NCBI GenBank assembly: GCA_964602995.1
Contig: CAZRTM010000013.1
Coordinates: forward strand, 1-52,618
Direction of reading: 5' to 3'
Origin: JAAYYY01 sp964602995
Lineage (GTDB): Bacteria; Chloroflexota; Anaerolineae; Promineifilales; Promineifilaceae
Length of the DNA: 52,618 nucleotides
Positions 33,869-41,564 of the stretch are shown piece after piece. The notes below the pieces were generated by a model. It did no database searches. It was not told the DNA's origin and was given only the letters and a program-made list of their open reading frames with translations. Numbering within the stretch: position 1 is the stretch's first letter; every line of letters starts with the position of its first letter. The position numbers were made by a program, and so were the translations under genes.

Positions 33869-36238
33869 TTATGGAGCGAAAGCCTCCCGTAGCTCTTCCA
33901 CGGTGAACAGTTCTAACATTGCCTGTTCCCAGCTCAACCCCTGGCGTTTCTCATAGTGCCAGAAAAGAATGCCAGGGAAGTAAGTGCGCCAGTTGTCGCT
34001 GGCCGGCGTGCGTTGCCAGCCATAGTCGGCAGCCAGCTCAGTGAAGTCAATGTAGTAGCCTTCGGGGATGGCGTCTTTGTATTTGCCGCCCTGGTCATAG
34101 TAGAGCGGTTCAGGGCCAAAGCGGGCCTGGAAATCCCAGGGCAATTCGCGCAGTGGCTTGCCCATGCTGCCATCCTGAACCGCAGCGCGCAGATAGGTGC
34201 GCCAGTAAATTTCGTTGCCGCGGTCCTCGCGCACCACCTCGACCAGGGGCGTGTCAAGAATGGCGTAATCGGAGTTGTAATCAAAGGCCCGCCCCGCTTT
34301 ATTCCAGCTTCGCTCGCTGAGGCCGGGCAGGGGCCGGGCGTGTAGCGGTTCGTACATATTGGCCACTTCGCCCAGAAAATCCCAACCGGCTACGTGCACC
34401 GTCTGCTGCCTAAGGGCCACGAAGGATTGGTCCACGCGGTCGTTGAGATAGGGGGCCGGAGCGTTGACGGAAACAGTCTGTAGCAAATAGGGAGCGCCTT
34501 CTTCCTGGGGCGGGAAAACGGTCTCCACGAAGAAGGGGGCAGCCGGTGTTTTGTTCATTTCTGCCAGCCGCGCGGGAAGCTCCACTGGCAGGGTGAGTGG
34601 TGACCAGTGCGGCGAGTCCAGGCGTCCGTCGCTGGCGAAGGTCTGTGGGGCCACGCTCCAGGCGTCGAGGCTGCTGGCAATGAGGTGGCTCTGGTTGCTG
34701 CCGGTGTGAATGTAACTCAGCGCTTTGCCATCAGGAGACCAGGTGGGATGGCTTCCCTGCCCGCGTGTCACCGGCTCGCCAATGGGCTGGTAATCTTGTA
34801 GCGGTAACACATAGACCAGCTCATAGCCGCTGCTGTCGTCAGAATAGGCCAGATAGGAGCCATCGGGGCTGAAGGCAGGGTTATCTTCCTGGCCGCCAGG
34901 GGTGTTGGTGACGTTGAGTGCAGCGCTGTCGGCGGCAGCGTCTAGAGAGAGGATGTAAATCTCCTTGTTGCCATCGCGCCAACTGGTATAGGCTATATGC
35001 CGCCCGCCGGGGGACCAGACCGGGGCGAAATCGGGGGCCGGGTGTTGGGTCAGGCGCAGCGGCCCTTGCTCGCCGTCGGCGCTGATCAGGTAAAGGTCGA
35101 GGTTGTTCTGGCGGTAAGACTCAAACACAAGCCACTGGCCATCAGGCGACCAACTGGGAGCGGCGTCGTAGGCCGGGTCGTTGGTCAGCCGCCGCAGCTC
35201 TCCATCTTCCAGGTCGAGCACGTAAATTTCCCAATTCCCGTCGCGCTGTGAGGAGAAGGCCACTTGTTTGCCATCGGGGCTCCAGACCGGGTCACGGTCG
35301 TGCGCCGGGTGGGTGGTGAGGCGAACTGGTTGTGATTGCCCGATGGAGAGGGCGAAGATGTCGCTGTTGCCGTTGGTACGCAGGCTGAAGACGACGCTGC
35401 CGCCGCCATTGATGGGATCGGGGGTGGGCCAGGGAGTCGGCGACGCGACGGGTGTGGGCGTCACTGAAGGAGCTGGTGTGGGGCTGGGTTGGCCGGTAAA
35501 TTTACTGGAATAGAGTTGATAATTGCTTTGCGCGACGACGTGGTTGATTTGCGGCGTCTGTTGGGCAGTGAGCGTACTGATTAGCACCACGAGACCAAAG
35601 GCCACTCCGGTGGTTGCCAGCCGGGTGAAGCGCTGGCGGCGCGGCCGGTCGCGTCGCACAGTTACGACGGGAGCGACGATGGCGCGGCGCGACGGTTGGG
35701 GGCGTGTCAGGAACAGGTGCAGTTGAGCCTGCCAGACCATCAGCCGCGAGCGCCAGTGGCGGCGCAGGCGCATGCGGGCCACTTGCCCGGTTTCCCAACG
35801 CAGGTGCAGCCGGTAGAGCAGGGCGCGTAAGGGGCGCAGGAAAAGCCAGCCAAGGAAGCGGCCGATCAGTTTCAGCAGGCGCAGGAGTGGTTTGTGCAGA
35901 ATGCGCCAGTAGATGAAGCGCAAGGGGAACAGCAGCAACCAGATGGGGCGCCAGACGAACTTGTCAAGCAGGTTGCGCAGGGCCAGACCGCAGCGGCCGG
36001 TGAAGGCCCAGAGCCGGCGCAGGAAAGCGCTGACGGGCCGAATGATGACTTTTTGTAGCAGGTTGCCGACGGGGCGGAGGAAAAATCGGAGTAGCAGGCC
36101 CCAGGTGAAACGGAGAGCCGCTGTCAGCAAGCGACGCAAACCCAATCCAAGCAGGCCAAGCCCATGCCAGAGCTTGCGGAGCGGCCAGAGCATCACTTTT
36201 ACTGGCAACGAGAGCAGTCGCAACAGGAGGTTCCGCAT
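33869..36238 (-). CDS. PD40/TolB-like β-propeller protein with Leu/Arg-rich N-terminus
   Basis: A 789-aa protein. Residues ~1-165 are an unusual Leu/Arg/Trp-rich amphipathic region in which a [hydrophobic]-R/K-P-hydrophobic motif recurs about six times (LWPLRKLW, FLRPVGNLL, IIRPVSAFL, VWRPIWLLL, LHKPLLRLL, FLRPLRALL). One membrane helix follows near 205-225. A Pro/Thr linker leads to a PD40 propeller (~280-540) with repeated PxWSPDGKxVAFxSxRDGxxEIYxxD blades. The C-terminal ~220 residues I do not recognise. It probably faces the cell exterior with the M23 protein, perhaps binding the wall. The promoter gives a nearly leaderless transcript. Confidence 0.85.
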   Translation of the reverse strand: MRNLLLRLLSLPVKVMLWPLRKLWHGLGLLGLGLRRLLTAALRFTWGLLLRFFLRPVGNLLQKVIIRPVSAFLRRLWAFTGRCGLALRNLLDKFVWRPIWLLLFPLRFIYWRILHKPLLRLLKLIGRFLGWLFLRPLRALLYRLHLRWETGQVARMRLRRHWRSRLMVWQAQLHLFLTRPQPSRRAIVAPVVTVRRDRPRRQRFTRLATTGVAFGLVVLISTLTAQQTPQINHVVAQSNYQLYSSKFTGQPSPTPAPSVTPTPVASPTPWPTPDPINGGGSVVFSLRTNGNSDIFALSIGQSQPVRLTTHPAHDRDPVWSPDGKQVAFSSQRDGNWEIYVLDLEDGELRRLTNDPAYDAAPSWSPDGQWLVFESYRQNNLDLYLISADGEQGPLRLTQHPAPDFAPVWSPGGRHIAYTSWRDGNKEIYILSLDAAADSAALNVTNTPGGQEDNPAFSPDGSYLAYSDDSSGYELVYVLPLQDYQPIGEPVTRGQGSHPTWSPDGKALSYIHTGSNQSHLIASSLDAWSVAPQTFASDGRLDSPHWSPLTLPVELPARLAEMNKTPAAPFFVETVFPPQEEGAPYLLQTVSVNAPAPYLNDRVDQSFVALRQQTVHVAGWDFLGEVANMYEPLHARPLPGLSERSWNKAGRAFDYNSDYAILDTPLVEVVREDRGNEIYWRTYLRAAVQDGSMGKPLRELPWDFQARFGPEPLYYDQGGKYKDAIPEGYYIDFTELAADYGWQRTPASDNWRTYFPGILFWHYEKRQGLSWEQAMLELFTVEELREAFAP

Positions 36239-36247
36239 ACTTTTTGC

Positions 36248-36275
36248 AGTGTAGCATTGGGCCTCTATATGTCAA
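36248..36275 (-). promoter_or_regulatory. Promoter of the propeller/M23 operon
   Basis: Minus strand: consensus TTGACA (36275-36270), 16 nt and TACACT (36253-36248), then 9 nt to the ATG at 36238. No ribosome-binding site. Confidence 0.75.
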
Positions 36276-36385
36276 CTGGCGGGCATAGTACGCTTGGTCT
36301 AACGTAGCAGAGAAATGCCGCAAACAGGAAATTTTTACTACGTACATTGTCGTAATGCAGTCATAGTACTGGTTGAGATGTAGCC

Positions 36386-37039
36386 TTGTTACAACGCCTT
36401 TTTCTGGAGCCGTGGAGTACGTTATTGCATCTGATCGCCGCGCTGTTGGCGATTCCGGGCATGGGGCTGCTGCTGTGGCTGGCGCGTGGTGAACCGGGCA
36501 AGTTTCTATCGTTACTGGTCTATGCTGTCAGCGTCCTACTTTTGTTCGGCGCCAGTTGTTTGTTACATGGGGTAAAGGCGCCGCGCCACGTGCGCGATCT
36601 GCTGAACCGGCTGGACCATATGGCCATTTTCCTGGTCATCGCCGGCACCTATACTCCGGTGGTCTATAACCTCTTCCCCCCTGCCTGGCGCTGGCCGTTG
36701 CTGGTTTTTGTCTGGACCGTGGCTGTGGCGGGGATGCTTATTAAGCTGTTCAGCAAGCGCATCCACGGCTTTTTCAATGTCTTCATTTATCTGTTGTTGG
36801 GATGGGGCGGTACCGTGCCCCTGACGCTGGATGGGCAGCTTCTTGCCATTTTCCCACGCCCGGCGCTGGCTCTGCTTCTGCTGGGCGGCCTCATCTACAC
36901 CGTTGGCTTTGCCATCTACTACCTGGAACGCCCCGACCCCTGGCCCAACCATTTCGGCCACCACGAAATCTGGCACCTGTTCGTGGTGGCAGGAACGGGG
37001 TGTCATTATTTGTTTATGTTGTTGTATGTGGCGGGGTGA
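36386..37039 (+). CDS. Hemolysin III / PAQR-type membrane protein
   Basis: A 217-aa protein with seven predicted membrane helices. It has the family's conserved polar residues: EPWSTLLHLIAALL at the start, GASCLLHG, NRLDHMAIFLVIAGTYTPV and the terminal FGHHEIWHLFVVAGTGCH, which carry the presumed metal-binding Ser, His and Asp. Bacterial HlyIII proteins resemble adiponectin receptors; true haemolysis is doubtful. The start is uncertain: TTG at 36386 gives the family N-terminus, with no good ribosome-binding site. The stop codon lies in a heptamer repeat. Confidence 0.88.
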   Translation: MLQRLFLEPWSTLLHLIAALLAIPGMGLLLWLARGEPGKFLSLLVYAVSVLLLFGASCLLHGVKAPRHVRDLLNRLDHMAIFLVIAGTYTPVVYNLFPPAWRWPLLVFVWTVAVAGMLIKLFSKRIHGFFNVFIYLLLGWGGTVPLTLDGQLLAIFPRPALALLLLGGLIYTVGFAIYYLERPDPWPNHFGHHEIWHLFVVAGTGCHYLFMLLYVAG

Positions 37040-37184
37040 TTAGAGATTGGAGACTGGAGAATTGGCCGCAGATGGACGCAGATGAACGCAGATATTGAAA
37101 CATACTTTTCTTATCCGCGTTCATCTGCGGCAAGAAAATTCTCTAATCTCTAATCTCCAATCTCCAGTCTCCAATCTCCACTCA
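37037..37184. repeat. Heptamer-array inverted-repeat element B
   Basis: Occupies the space between the convergent HlyIII and LipM genes and supplies both stop codons (TGATTAGAG; TGAGTGGAG on the minus strand). The arms are GAGATTR/GAGACTG heptamers. Inside them CCGCAGATGGACGCAGATGA faces its inverted copy ATCCGCGTTCATCTGCGG. Confidence 0.87.
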
Positions 37185-38081
37185 CCTCCGCCGTGTCCAC
37201 TCCTCATTGCCGTACTTCTCGGCGCGGATTTGGGTGGTGCGGGTTTGTTCCCATTGGGTCAGGGGGGCTGGTTCCAGGTGTAGGTTGAGGGCCTGGGCAA
37301 AGCCCTGGGTCATGTAGTGGACGGCTTCCTCGTATGAGAGGCGACGGTTGAGGGCGGATTCGAGGGTGATGGCGTCGCGCTGCAGGGCGTGGGCCATCGC
37401 CTGGCGCTCTTCGTCGCTGGCTGCAGCGAGGCCGTGGACGATGCGCGTGATGTCGCCGTAGAGGGGCAGAGTGCCGTGTTGCAGGACGACGCCGAGACGG
37501 CGGGCCTGGGCGCTGCCGACCAGCTTGCGACCGGCAATGGTGATTTCGTAGTTGGAGGGGCGGTCGAAGCAGGCGGCGCTGCTCTGCGCGAGACTGTTCT
37601 GTGTGGGGCTATTTTGCGTAGGGCTATCTTGCCCCGGCGTCTGATCACCTGGTGGTTGGGCGCGGGCCGGTTGCAGCCCTATTAATTGCAGCCCCTGGGC
37701 CAGCCCGTCGGAGAGGCGCTGATAGCTTTCCAGCACACCGCCGCGCACACGTGGTTCCGATTCTGACGCACAGATGCTGTAGGTTAGCTCGTCGATGTGC
37801 AGGATGGCGCGCCCGCCTGTGGGCCGGCGCACGATGTCCCAACCATGAGCAGCGCAGGCAGCAGCGTCGACCACGCTCCAGCGTTGCGCATACCCCAGGG
37901 AAAGGCAGGGCGGCTGCCAGCCGTAGAAGCGCAGTGTGGGCGGGCTGACGCCGGCAGCGATTCCTTCCAGAATGGCCTCGTCAATAGCCATGTTGGTGGC
38001 GCCGTCCTGCCATCCGGTTTCGAGCAGACGCCAGGTTGTCACTTGTTCTGTCTGTTGCGGGGAGCTTTCGATCTGGCTCAT
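37182..38081 (-). CDS. lipM: Octanoyltransferase LipM / lipoate-protein ligase family
   Basis: A 299-aa biotin/lipoate transferase-fold enzyme. It has TNMAIDEAIL, RFYGWQPPCLSLGYAQ, the RRPTGGRAILH loop and the ACFDRPSNYEITIAGRKLVGSAQ segment. The Cys there matches the acyl-thioester cysteine of LipM, which moves octanoate to the H protein or lipoyl domains; a lipoate ligase role is less likely. Just before that Cys is a ~25-residue low-complexity insert of five-residue repeats (QDSPT, QNSPT, QNSLA). Length is otherwise typical. No ribosome-binding site is evident. The stop codon is inside a repeat. Confidence 0.85.
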   Translation of the reverse strand: MSQIESSPQQTEQVTTWRLLETGWQDGATNMAIDEAILEGIAAGVSPPTLRFYGWQPPCLSLGYAQRWSVVDAAACAAHGWDIVRRPTGGRAILHIDELTYSICASESEPRVRGGVLESYQRLSDGLAQGLQLIGLQPARAQPPGDQTPGQDSPTQNSPTQNSLAQSSAACFDRPSNYEITIAGRKLVGSAQARRLGVVLQHGTLPLYGDITRIVHGLAAASDEERQAMAHALQRDAITLESALNRRLSYEEAVHYMTQGFAQALNLHLEPAPLTQWEQTRTTQIRAEKYGNEEWTRRR

Positions 38082-38152
38082 GTTTCGGTACGGTGGGCGT
38101 GCCGGTTACTGCAAAAGTGACCGGCACGTCCCGCGGCTCTTGTAGGAAGTTA

Positions 38153-38644
38153 TTAGCCGGCGTAGGTCCAGCCCAACTGGGGCAGGATGAGGAGGTCGCC
38201 AGCTTCTGCTTCCTTCATCACATCCCCACCAACTACTTCGCCAACCAGAATGTCATGGTCGCCACCGACATCGATGATGTCCACGACACGGCACTCGACG
38301 TAGGCAGCAGCGCCTTCCAGCACCGGACAGCCGGTTTTAGGCGCCCGGCTATATTGGGCATCTTTCATTTTATCAGGATTCTTACTGCGTCCCTTGGTAT
38401 AGGGCATGATTGCTTCGGAATCTTCTGCTCTAAACATATTGACAGCGAAGACCCGCCCTTTCTCGATGACCCCGTGTGTGTGGCTCGTCTTCTGCAAACC
38501 AACGGCAATGAGTCGTGGCTCGAATGAAACCTGGCTCACCCAGTTGGCAACCATCGCGTTGGATTCATCTTCGTTGCAGGATGTGATGCTATAAAAGCCA
38601 TAGGGCATCATGCGCAATGCTTTTCTTGCATTACTTTCTTCCAT
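38153..38644 (-). CDS. Flavin reductase family protein
   Basis: A 163-aa protein with the FMN-binding split-barrel of flavin reductases/HpaC relatives. It has ALRMMPYGFYSITSCNEDESNAMVANWVSQVSFEPRLIAVGL and the VNMFRAED and CPVLEGAAAYVECRV segments. Members reduce FMN or are rubredoxin-like electron partners in anaerobes; which applies here is unknown. GGAGG lies 6 nt before the ATG. It is followed after 71 nt by lipM on the same strand. Confidence 0.88.
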   Translation of the reverse strand: MEESNARKALRMMPYGFYSITSCNEDESNAMVANWVSQVSFEPRLIAVGLQKTSHTHGVIEKGRVFAVNMFRAEDSEAIMPYTKGRSKNPDKMKDAQYSRAPKTGCPVLEGAAAYVECRVVDIIDVGGDHDILVGEVVGGDVMKEAEAGDLLILPQLGWTYAG

Positions 38645-38801
38645 GCGTTTCCTCCAAATAGTGAGATATATAGATGTGTTGAATTAGTAGGCGTTAAAAT
38701 CGCTTGCTGCTTAAGATTATCCAGGATGGAGCAGTAGCGTCAAATCCGGACTCGTGCCCGGTTTGCTATGCCTGGTTTCTCGGCGCTATTATAATGCGCC
38801 T

Positions 38802-39206
38802 ATGACCTTCCCTCGCACTGTGACTGGGCTGAAGGCGCTGACCATCGTGGTGGGAGCCTACAGCGTTATATGGATTGCTCTGGAGGGAAACCTCACACGG
38901 GTGACGCTCTTAGCAATTGGATGGACGCTTGTTGCCCTGGGCCACGTCCTCAAGCGGTTCCTCAGTGGTCGCACCATGCCCCTGCTGCCTGGCCTGGCTG
39001 TGACTGCCGCCCTCGGCGCGCTCAGCGGTTTCACCGCCGCCATGCTCACCCTGGTGCTGATGGCAGTAAAAACCGGCCTCCACGCCCACGGCCCCGAGTT
39101 TACGCCTGACCAGATTGACTGGGTACTCTCGCAACTCCCCTGGTGGACGACAGCAGGGTTGCTGGCGGGGTTGGGAGTGGGGTTGGTAGCTGCTGGACGA
39201 CGGTAG
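38802..39206 (+). CDS. Small multi-helix membrane protein, function unknown
   Basis: A 134-aa hydrophobic protein with about four membrane segments (LTIVVGAYSVIWIAL, VTLLAIGWTLVALGHVL, LPGLAVTAALGALSGFTAAML, TAGLLAGLGVGLVAAG). I chose the ATG at 38802 because a TATAAT at 38790-38795 ends 6 nt before it; the longer reading from 38754 crosses that box. No clear -35 is seen. The stop codon runs into a heptamer repeat. I do not recognise a family. Confidence 0.65.
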   Translation: MTFPRTVTGLKALTIVVGAYSVIWIALEGNLTRVTLLAIGWTLVALGHVLKRFLSGRTMPLLPGLAVTAALGALSGFTAAMLTLVLMAVKTGLHAHGPEFTPDQIDWVLSQLPWWTTAGLLAGLGVGLVAAGRR

Positions 39207-39423
39207 GTCAGTAATCGGTAAGTCAGTATTCAGTATTCAGTTAGTCTGTCACCGATTACCGATTACCGATTACGGCCAACGGATTACTGATTACTGCCCA
39301 CTGAANNNNNNNNNNNNNNNNNNNNNNNNNNNNNNNNNNNNNNNNNNNNNNNNNNNNNNNNNNNNNNNNNNNNNNNNNNNNNNNNNNNNNNNNNNNNNNN
39401 NNNNNCCCACTGAACAGTGACTA
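39202..39423. repeat. Heptamer-repeat element D with an internal 100-N gap
   Basis: Lies between the convergent membrane-protein and translin genes. Heptamers of another sequence family (CAGTATT, and three perfect CCGATTA copies, then GGATTAC/TGATTAC) run to the gap at 39306-39405. The nonamer CCCACTGAA occurs on both sides of the gap, so the contig ends may simply overlap and the gap be artificial. Confidence 0.8.
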
Positions 39424-40062
39424 CCGCTCCCCCAGCCGCCGCTCCAATGCCTCCAGCGCCGCTTCTAGCTCCGTCTGACGCAGGCTGGTGGTGACGTCGC
39501 CACGGGTGCGTTCGAGGACGGAGCGCAGGACGTCGGTGCGGCGGCGCAGACCCCCGGTGATGCTGTCGGAAAAGTCGAAGGTGACGAGTTGGCTGTAGAT
39601 TTCGTCCATGATGTCCAACAGCCGCTCGACTTCCTCATTGTAGCCGTGGCGGATGATGTCCAGGATACGGCGGCGTAGCTCGGTGGCGGCTTCGGCCAGG
39701 CCATTGAGCCAGGTGTTCTTCTCCACGCCCAACTCCTCCGGACCCAGCAGCGGCTCGTTGCGCACCAGCACATAGGTGAGGTTAGCCTCGACGTACTCCT
39801 TCAGCGCATCCTGTGTGTAACCGGCGTAGTAGAGGTCGGGATGTGGCTCCACATCGCCGACCATGGCCTGGGCTGCTTCGCGCGCTTCATCCATCAGCTT
39901 GTCGGCCACGTCCCACTCCTCGCGGTGGATGGCGCGGATGGTGCGGGCGCACACGCGGGTCAGTTGCCGCGAGCGCTGGTAGGCCAGGTCGCGAGCGCTG
40001 TTGATTTCCTCCATATGGGAACGGATGTCGTCGGCGATCTGCTCCAGTTGTTGCACGGTCAT
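39421..40062 (-). CDS. Translin-family protein
   Basis: A 213-aa all-helical protein of the translin/TRAX superfamily. It shows SARDLAYQRSRQLTRVCARTIRAIHR, HPDLYYAGYTQDALKEYVEA, WLNGLAEAATELRRRILDIIRHG and the C-terminal LLDIMDEIYSQL-x-FDFSDSITGGLRRRTDVLRSVLERTRGDVT. In eukaryotes translin with TRAX forms the C3PO RNase, which removes RNA fragments including tRNA leaders; archaeal relatives bind nucleic acid. The acidic TRAX-type catalytic residues are not obvious. Start and stop overlap DUF3467 by one base (TAATG), so the two form a tight operon. Bacterial translins are uncommon. The stop codon lies next to a repeat. Confidence 0.82.
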   Translation of the reverse strand: MTVQQLEQIADDIRSHMEEINSARDLAYQRSRQLTRVCARTIRAIHREEWDVADKLMDEAREAAQAMVGDVEPHPDLYYAGYTQDALKEYVEANLTYVLVRNEPLLGPEELGVEKNTWLNGLAEAATELRRRILDIIRHGYNEEVERLLDIMDEIYSQLVTFDFSDSITGGLRRRTDVLRSVLERTRGDVTTSLRQTELEAALEALERRLGER

Positions 40063-40436
40063 TACTCCTTGTCTTTGTCCTCGTCGTTTCCGTTTTCGTC
40101 ACCCTCGCCTGGAGGGAAACGAAACAGCTCGTCGGCCAGAGAGGTGCGCTGCTGCAGCCGTATTTCACCGAACTGGCGTTCATAATTACTTAAGTTCTGG
40201 GCCAGGGCGGCGTGAAATAGCTTGGCGTGCATGGGTGACATCAGAATGCGGGAGACAATGCGCCCCTTGGGCATGCGCGGCAAGTATTGGGCAAAGTCGA
40301 TGACGATTTCGGCCGGCGTGTGGGTGATGAAGGCCAGATTCGCGTAGTGGGCAGTTAAATCCGCAGGCACTTCGATGGCGATCTTCTTCTGCTTCCCTTC
40401 TTGCCCTTGATTCTGTGGATTGGTTCCGTTGCTCAT
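40062..40436 (-). CDS. DUF3467 protein
   Basis: A 124-aa protein. The central ~85 residues match DUF3467 (YANLAFITHTPAEIVIDFAQYLPRMPKGRIVSRILMSPMHAKLFHAALAQNLSNYERQFGEI). A polar N-terminus and an acidic tail (GDENGNDEDKDKE) flank it. Function is unknown. I chose the ATG at 40436 because TAAGGAG lies 8 nt upstream. Its stop overlaps the translin ATG (TAATG), so a partner role with translin is likely from context. Confidence 0.85.
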   Translation of the reverse strand: MSNGTNPQNQGQEGKQKKIAIEVPADLTAHYANLAFITHTPAEIVIDFAQYLPRMPKGRIVSRILMSPMHAKLFHAALAQNLSNYERQFGEIRLQQRTSLADELFRFPPGEGDENGNDEDKDKE

Positions 40437-40590
40437 CAGGTAACTCCTTATGATTAGCACGCGTCAATACCTATCTCTTTTATACCCCATAATTGTTACC
40501 GGTCATACACGCGCTGACGAAGCCATTGTCCTAAAATATTTTTAGGAACGATGTGTATCCCACTCAACTAATGTTCGAACGCCAGGAATC

Positions 40591-40608
40591 CTGTCAGTGT
40601 CCTGTCAG
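40591..40608 (+). promoter_or_regulatory. PHO-box-like direct repeat upstream of the second SIMPL gene
   Basis: CTGTCAG-TGTC-CTGTCAG: two 7-bp direct repeats with an 11-bp period. This is the half-site and spacing of PhoB boxes (CTGTCAT, 4 nt, CTGTCAC). It lies 31 nt before the ATG at 40639. No clear -10 box follows, which weakens the case. Confidence 0.4.
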
Positions 40609-40638
40609 GGGCGACGTTCGGACAAGGGAGAAGAGTAG

Positions 40639-41424
40639 ATGAAGAAGCGTGCGACATTCTTTGCCACTGCTGCCCTCATTGCTGCCCTGTTTTTCGTGGC
40701 GTTGTTCGCCATTTTGCAAACGCCTCCTGCCCAGGCTCAGGACGATGAGCCTGACACTTCTACACCGGCTGAGGACCGTTTCATCACCGTTTCTGGTCTG
40801 GGTACGGCATCTGTTACCCCGGACCAGGCTATTATCCGGCTGGGCGTGGTGACTGATGCCCCCACGGCCACACTGGCCCTGCAGCAGAACGGCGAGCTGG
40901 TACAGGAAGTGATTTCGGCTACACAGGGATTGGATATCCCTGAGGAGCAGATTCAGACCGAATTCCTGCGCCTGGAGCCGGTGCGCGAGCAGGTTACGAC
41001 CACTGAGGCACAGCCGCTGCCACCAGGTCCGGTTGAGCCGGGCGAAATCACCGGCTACCGCGCTAGCAACATCATTGCCGTCACTGTCGATGACCTGGAT
41101 ATCCTCGGCGACCTGATTGACACAGCGGTTGAGGCTGGAGCCAACACCATCCAGGGCATTAACTTTGATGTCAGCAACGCTGATACCCTGGCTTCTGATG
41201 CACGACTGGAGGCGATTCAGAATGCGCAACAGAAGGCTGAGGAGTTAGCCGACGCTGCAGGAGCTACCCTGGGCGACGTAAGGGCCATCCGCGACCTGAG
41301 TGGTGACGCGGTACCCCTGGGCATCCGGGCTGATCTGGCTCAGGCTGAGGGTGGCAGCTTCCCTGTGCAGACGGGCCAGCAGACAATTGAGGTGCGCGTG
41401 GAGGTGACGTGGGCGCTTGAGTAG
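40639..41424 (+). CDS. SIMPL-domain (DUF541) secreted protein
   Basis: A 261-aa exported protein. Residues 1-~33 are a cleavable signal peptide ending in AQA. The SIMPL domain follows, with FITVSGLGTASVTPDQAIIRLGV, ITGYRASNIIAVTVDD, EAGANTIQGINFDVSN and NAQQKAEELADAAGATLGDV. It is a clear paralogue of the lipoprotein at 1821-2573. GGGAG precedes the ATG. It stands just upstream of archease-RtcB, but structured RNA and a new -10 box lie between, so it is probably a separate unit. Function is unknown. Confidence 0.88.
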   Translation: MKKRATFFATAALIAALFFVALFAILQTPPAQAQDDEPDTSTPAEDRFITVSGLGTASVTPDQAIIRLGVVTDAPTATLALQQNGELVQEVISATQGLDIPEEQIQTEFLRLEPVREQVTTTEAQPLPPGPVEPGEITGYRASNIIAVTVDDLDILGDLIDTAVEAGANTIQGINFDVSNADTLASDARLEAIQNAQQKAEELADAAGATLGDVRAIRDLSGDAVPLGIRADLAQAEGGSFPVQTGQQTIEVRVEVTWALE

Positions 41425-41426
41425 CT

Positions 41427-41504
41427 GCTGCAGAATGCAATTCTGCAGCTAACAGATGGGAAACCTGTTGGAAACAGGTTGGGTGGGGGTCTGACAGGTT
41501 TCCC
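41427..41504 (+). promoter_or_regulatory. Hairpin cluster between SIMPL and archease genes
   Basis: GCTGCAGAAT-GCA-ATTCTGCAGC (41427-41449) is a perfect 10-bp stem. Next, AACCTGTT can pair with AACAGGTT (41462-41480), or GGGAAACCTGT (41458-41468) with ACAGGTTTCCC (41494-41504); the two are mutually exclusive. There is no T-tract, so this is not a standard terminator. Confidence 0.55.
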
Positions 41505-41552
41505 CTGTGGTGAATGCTGGAGGGTACTCCGGCAGTCAGGCTTAATCCATGT

Positions 41553-41558
41553 TACAAT
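41553..41558 (+). promoter_or_regulatory. -10 box of archease, leaderless type
   Basis: TACAAT ends 6 nt before the archease ATG at 41565, the same distance as in relA, PP2C and the 38802 gene. The -35 region is weak. Confidence 0.5.
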
Positions 41559-41564
41559 TGTGGT

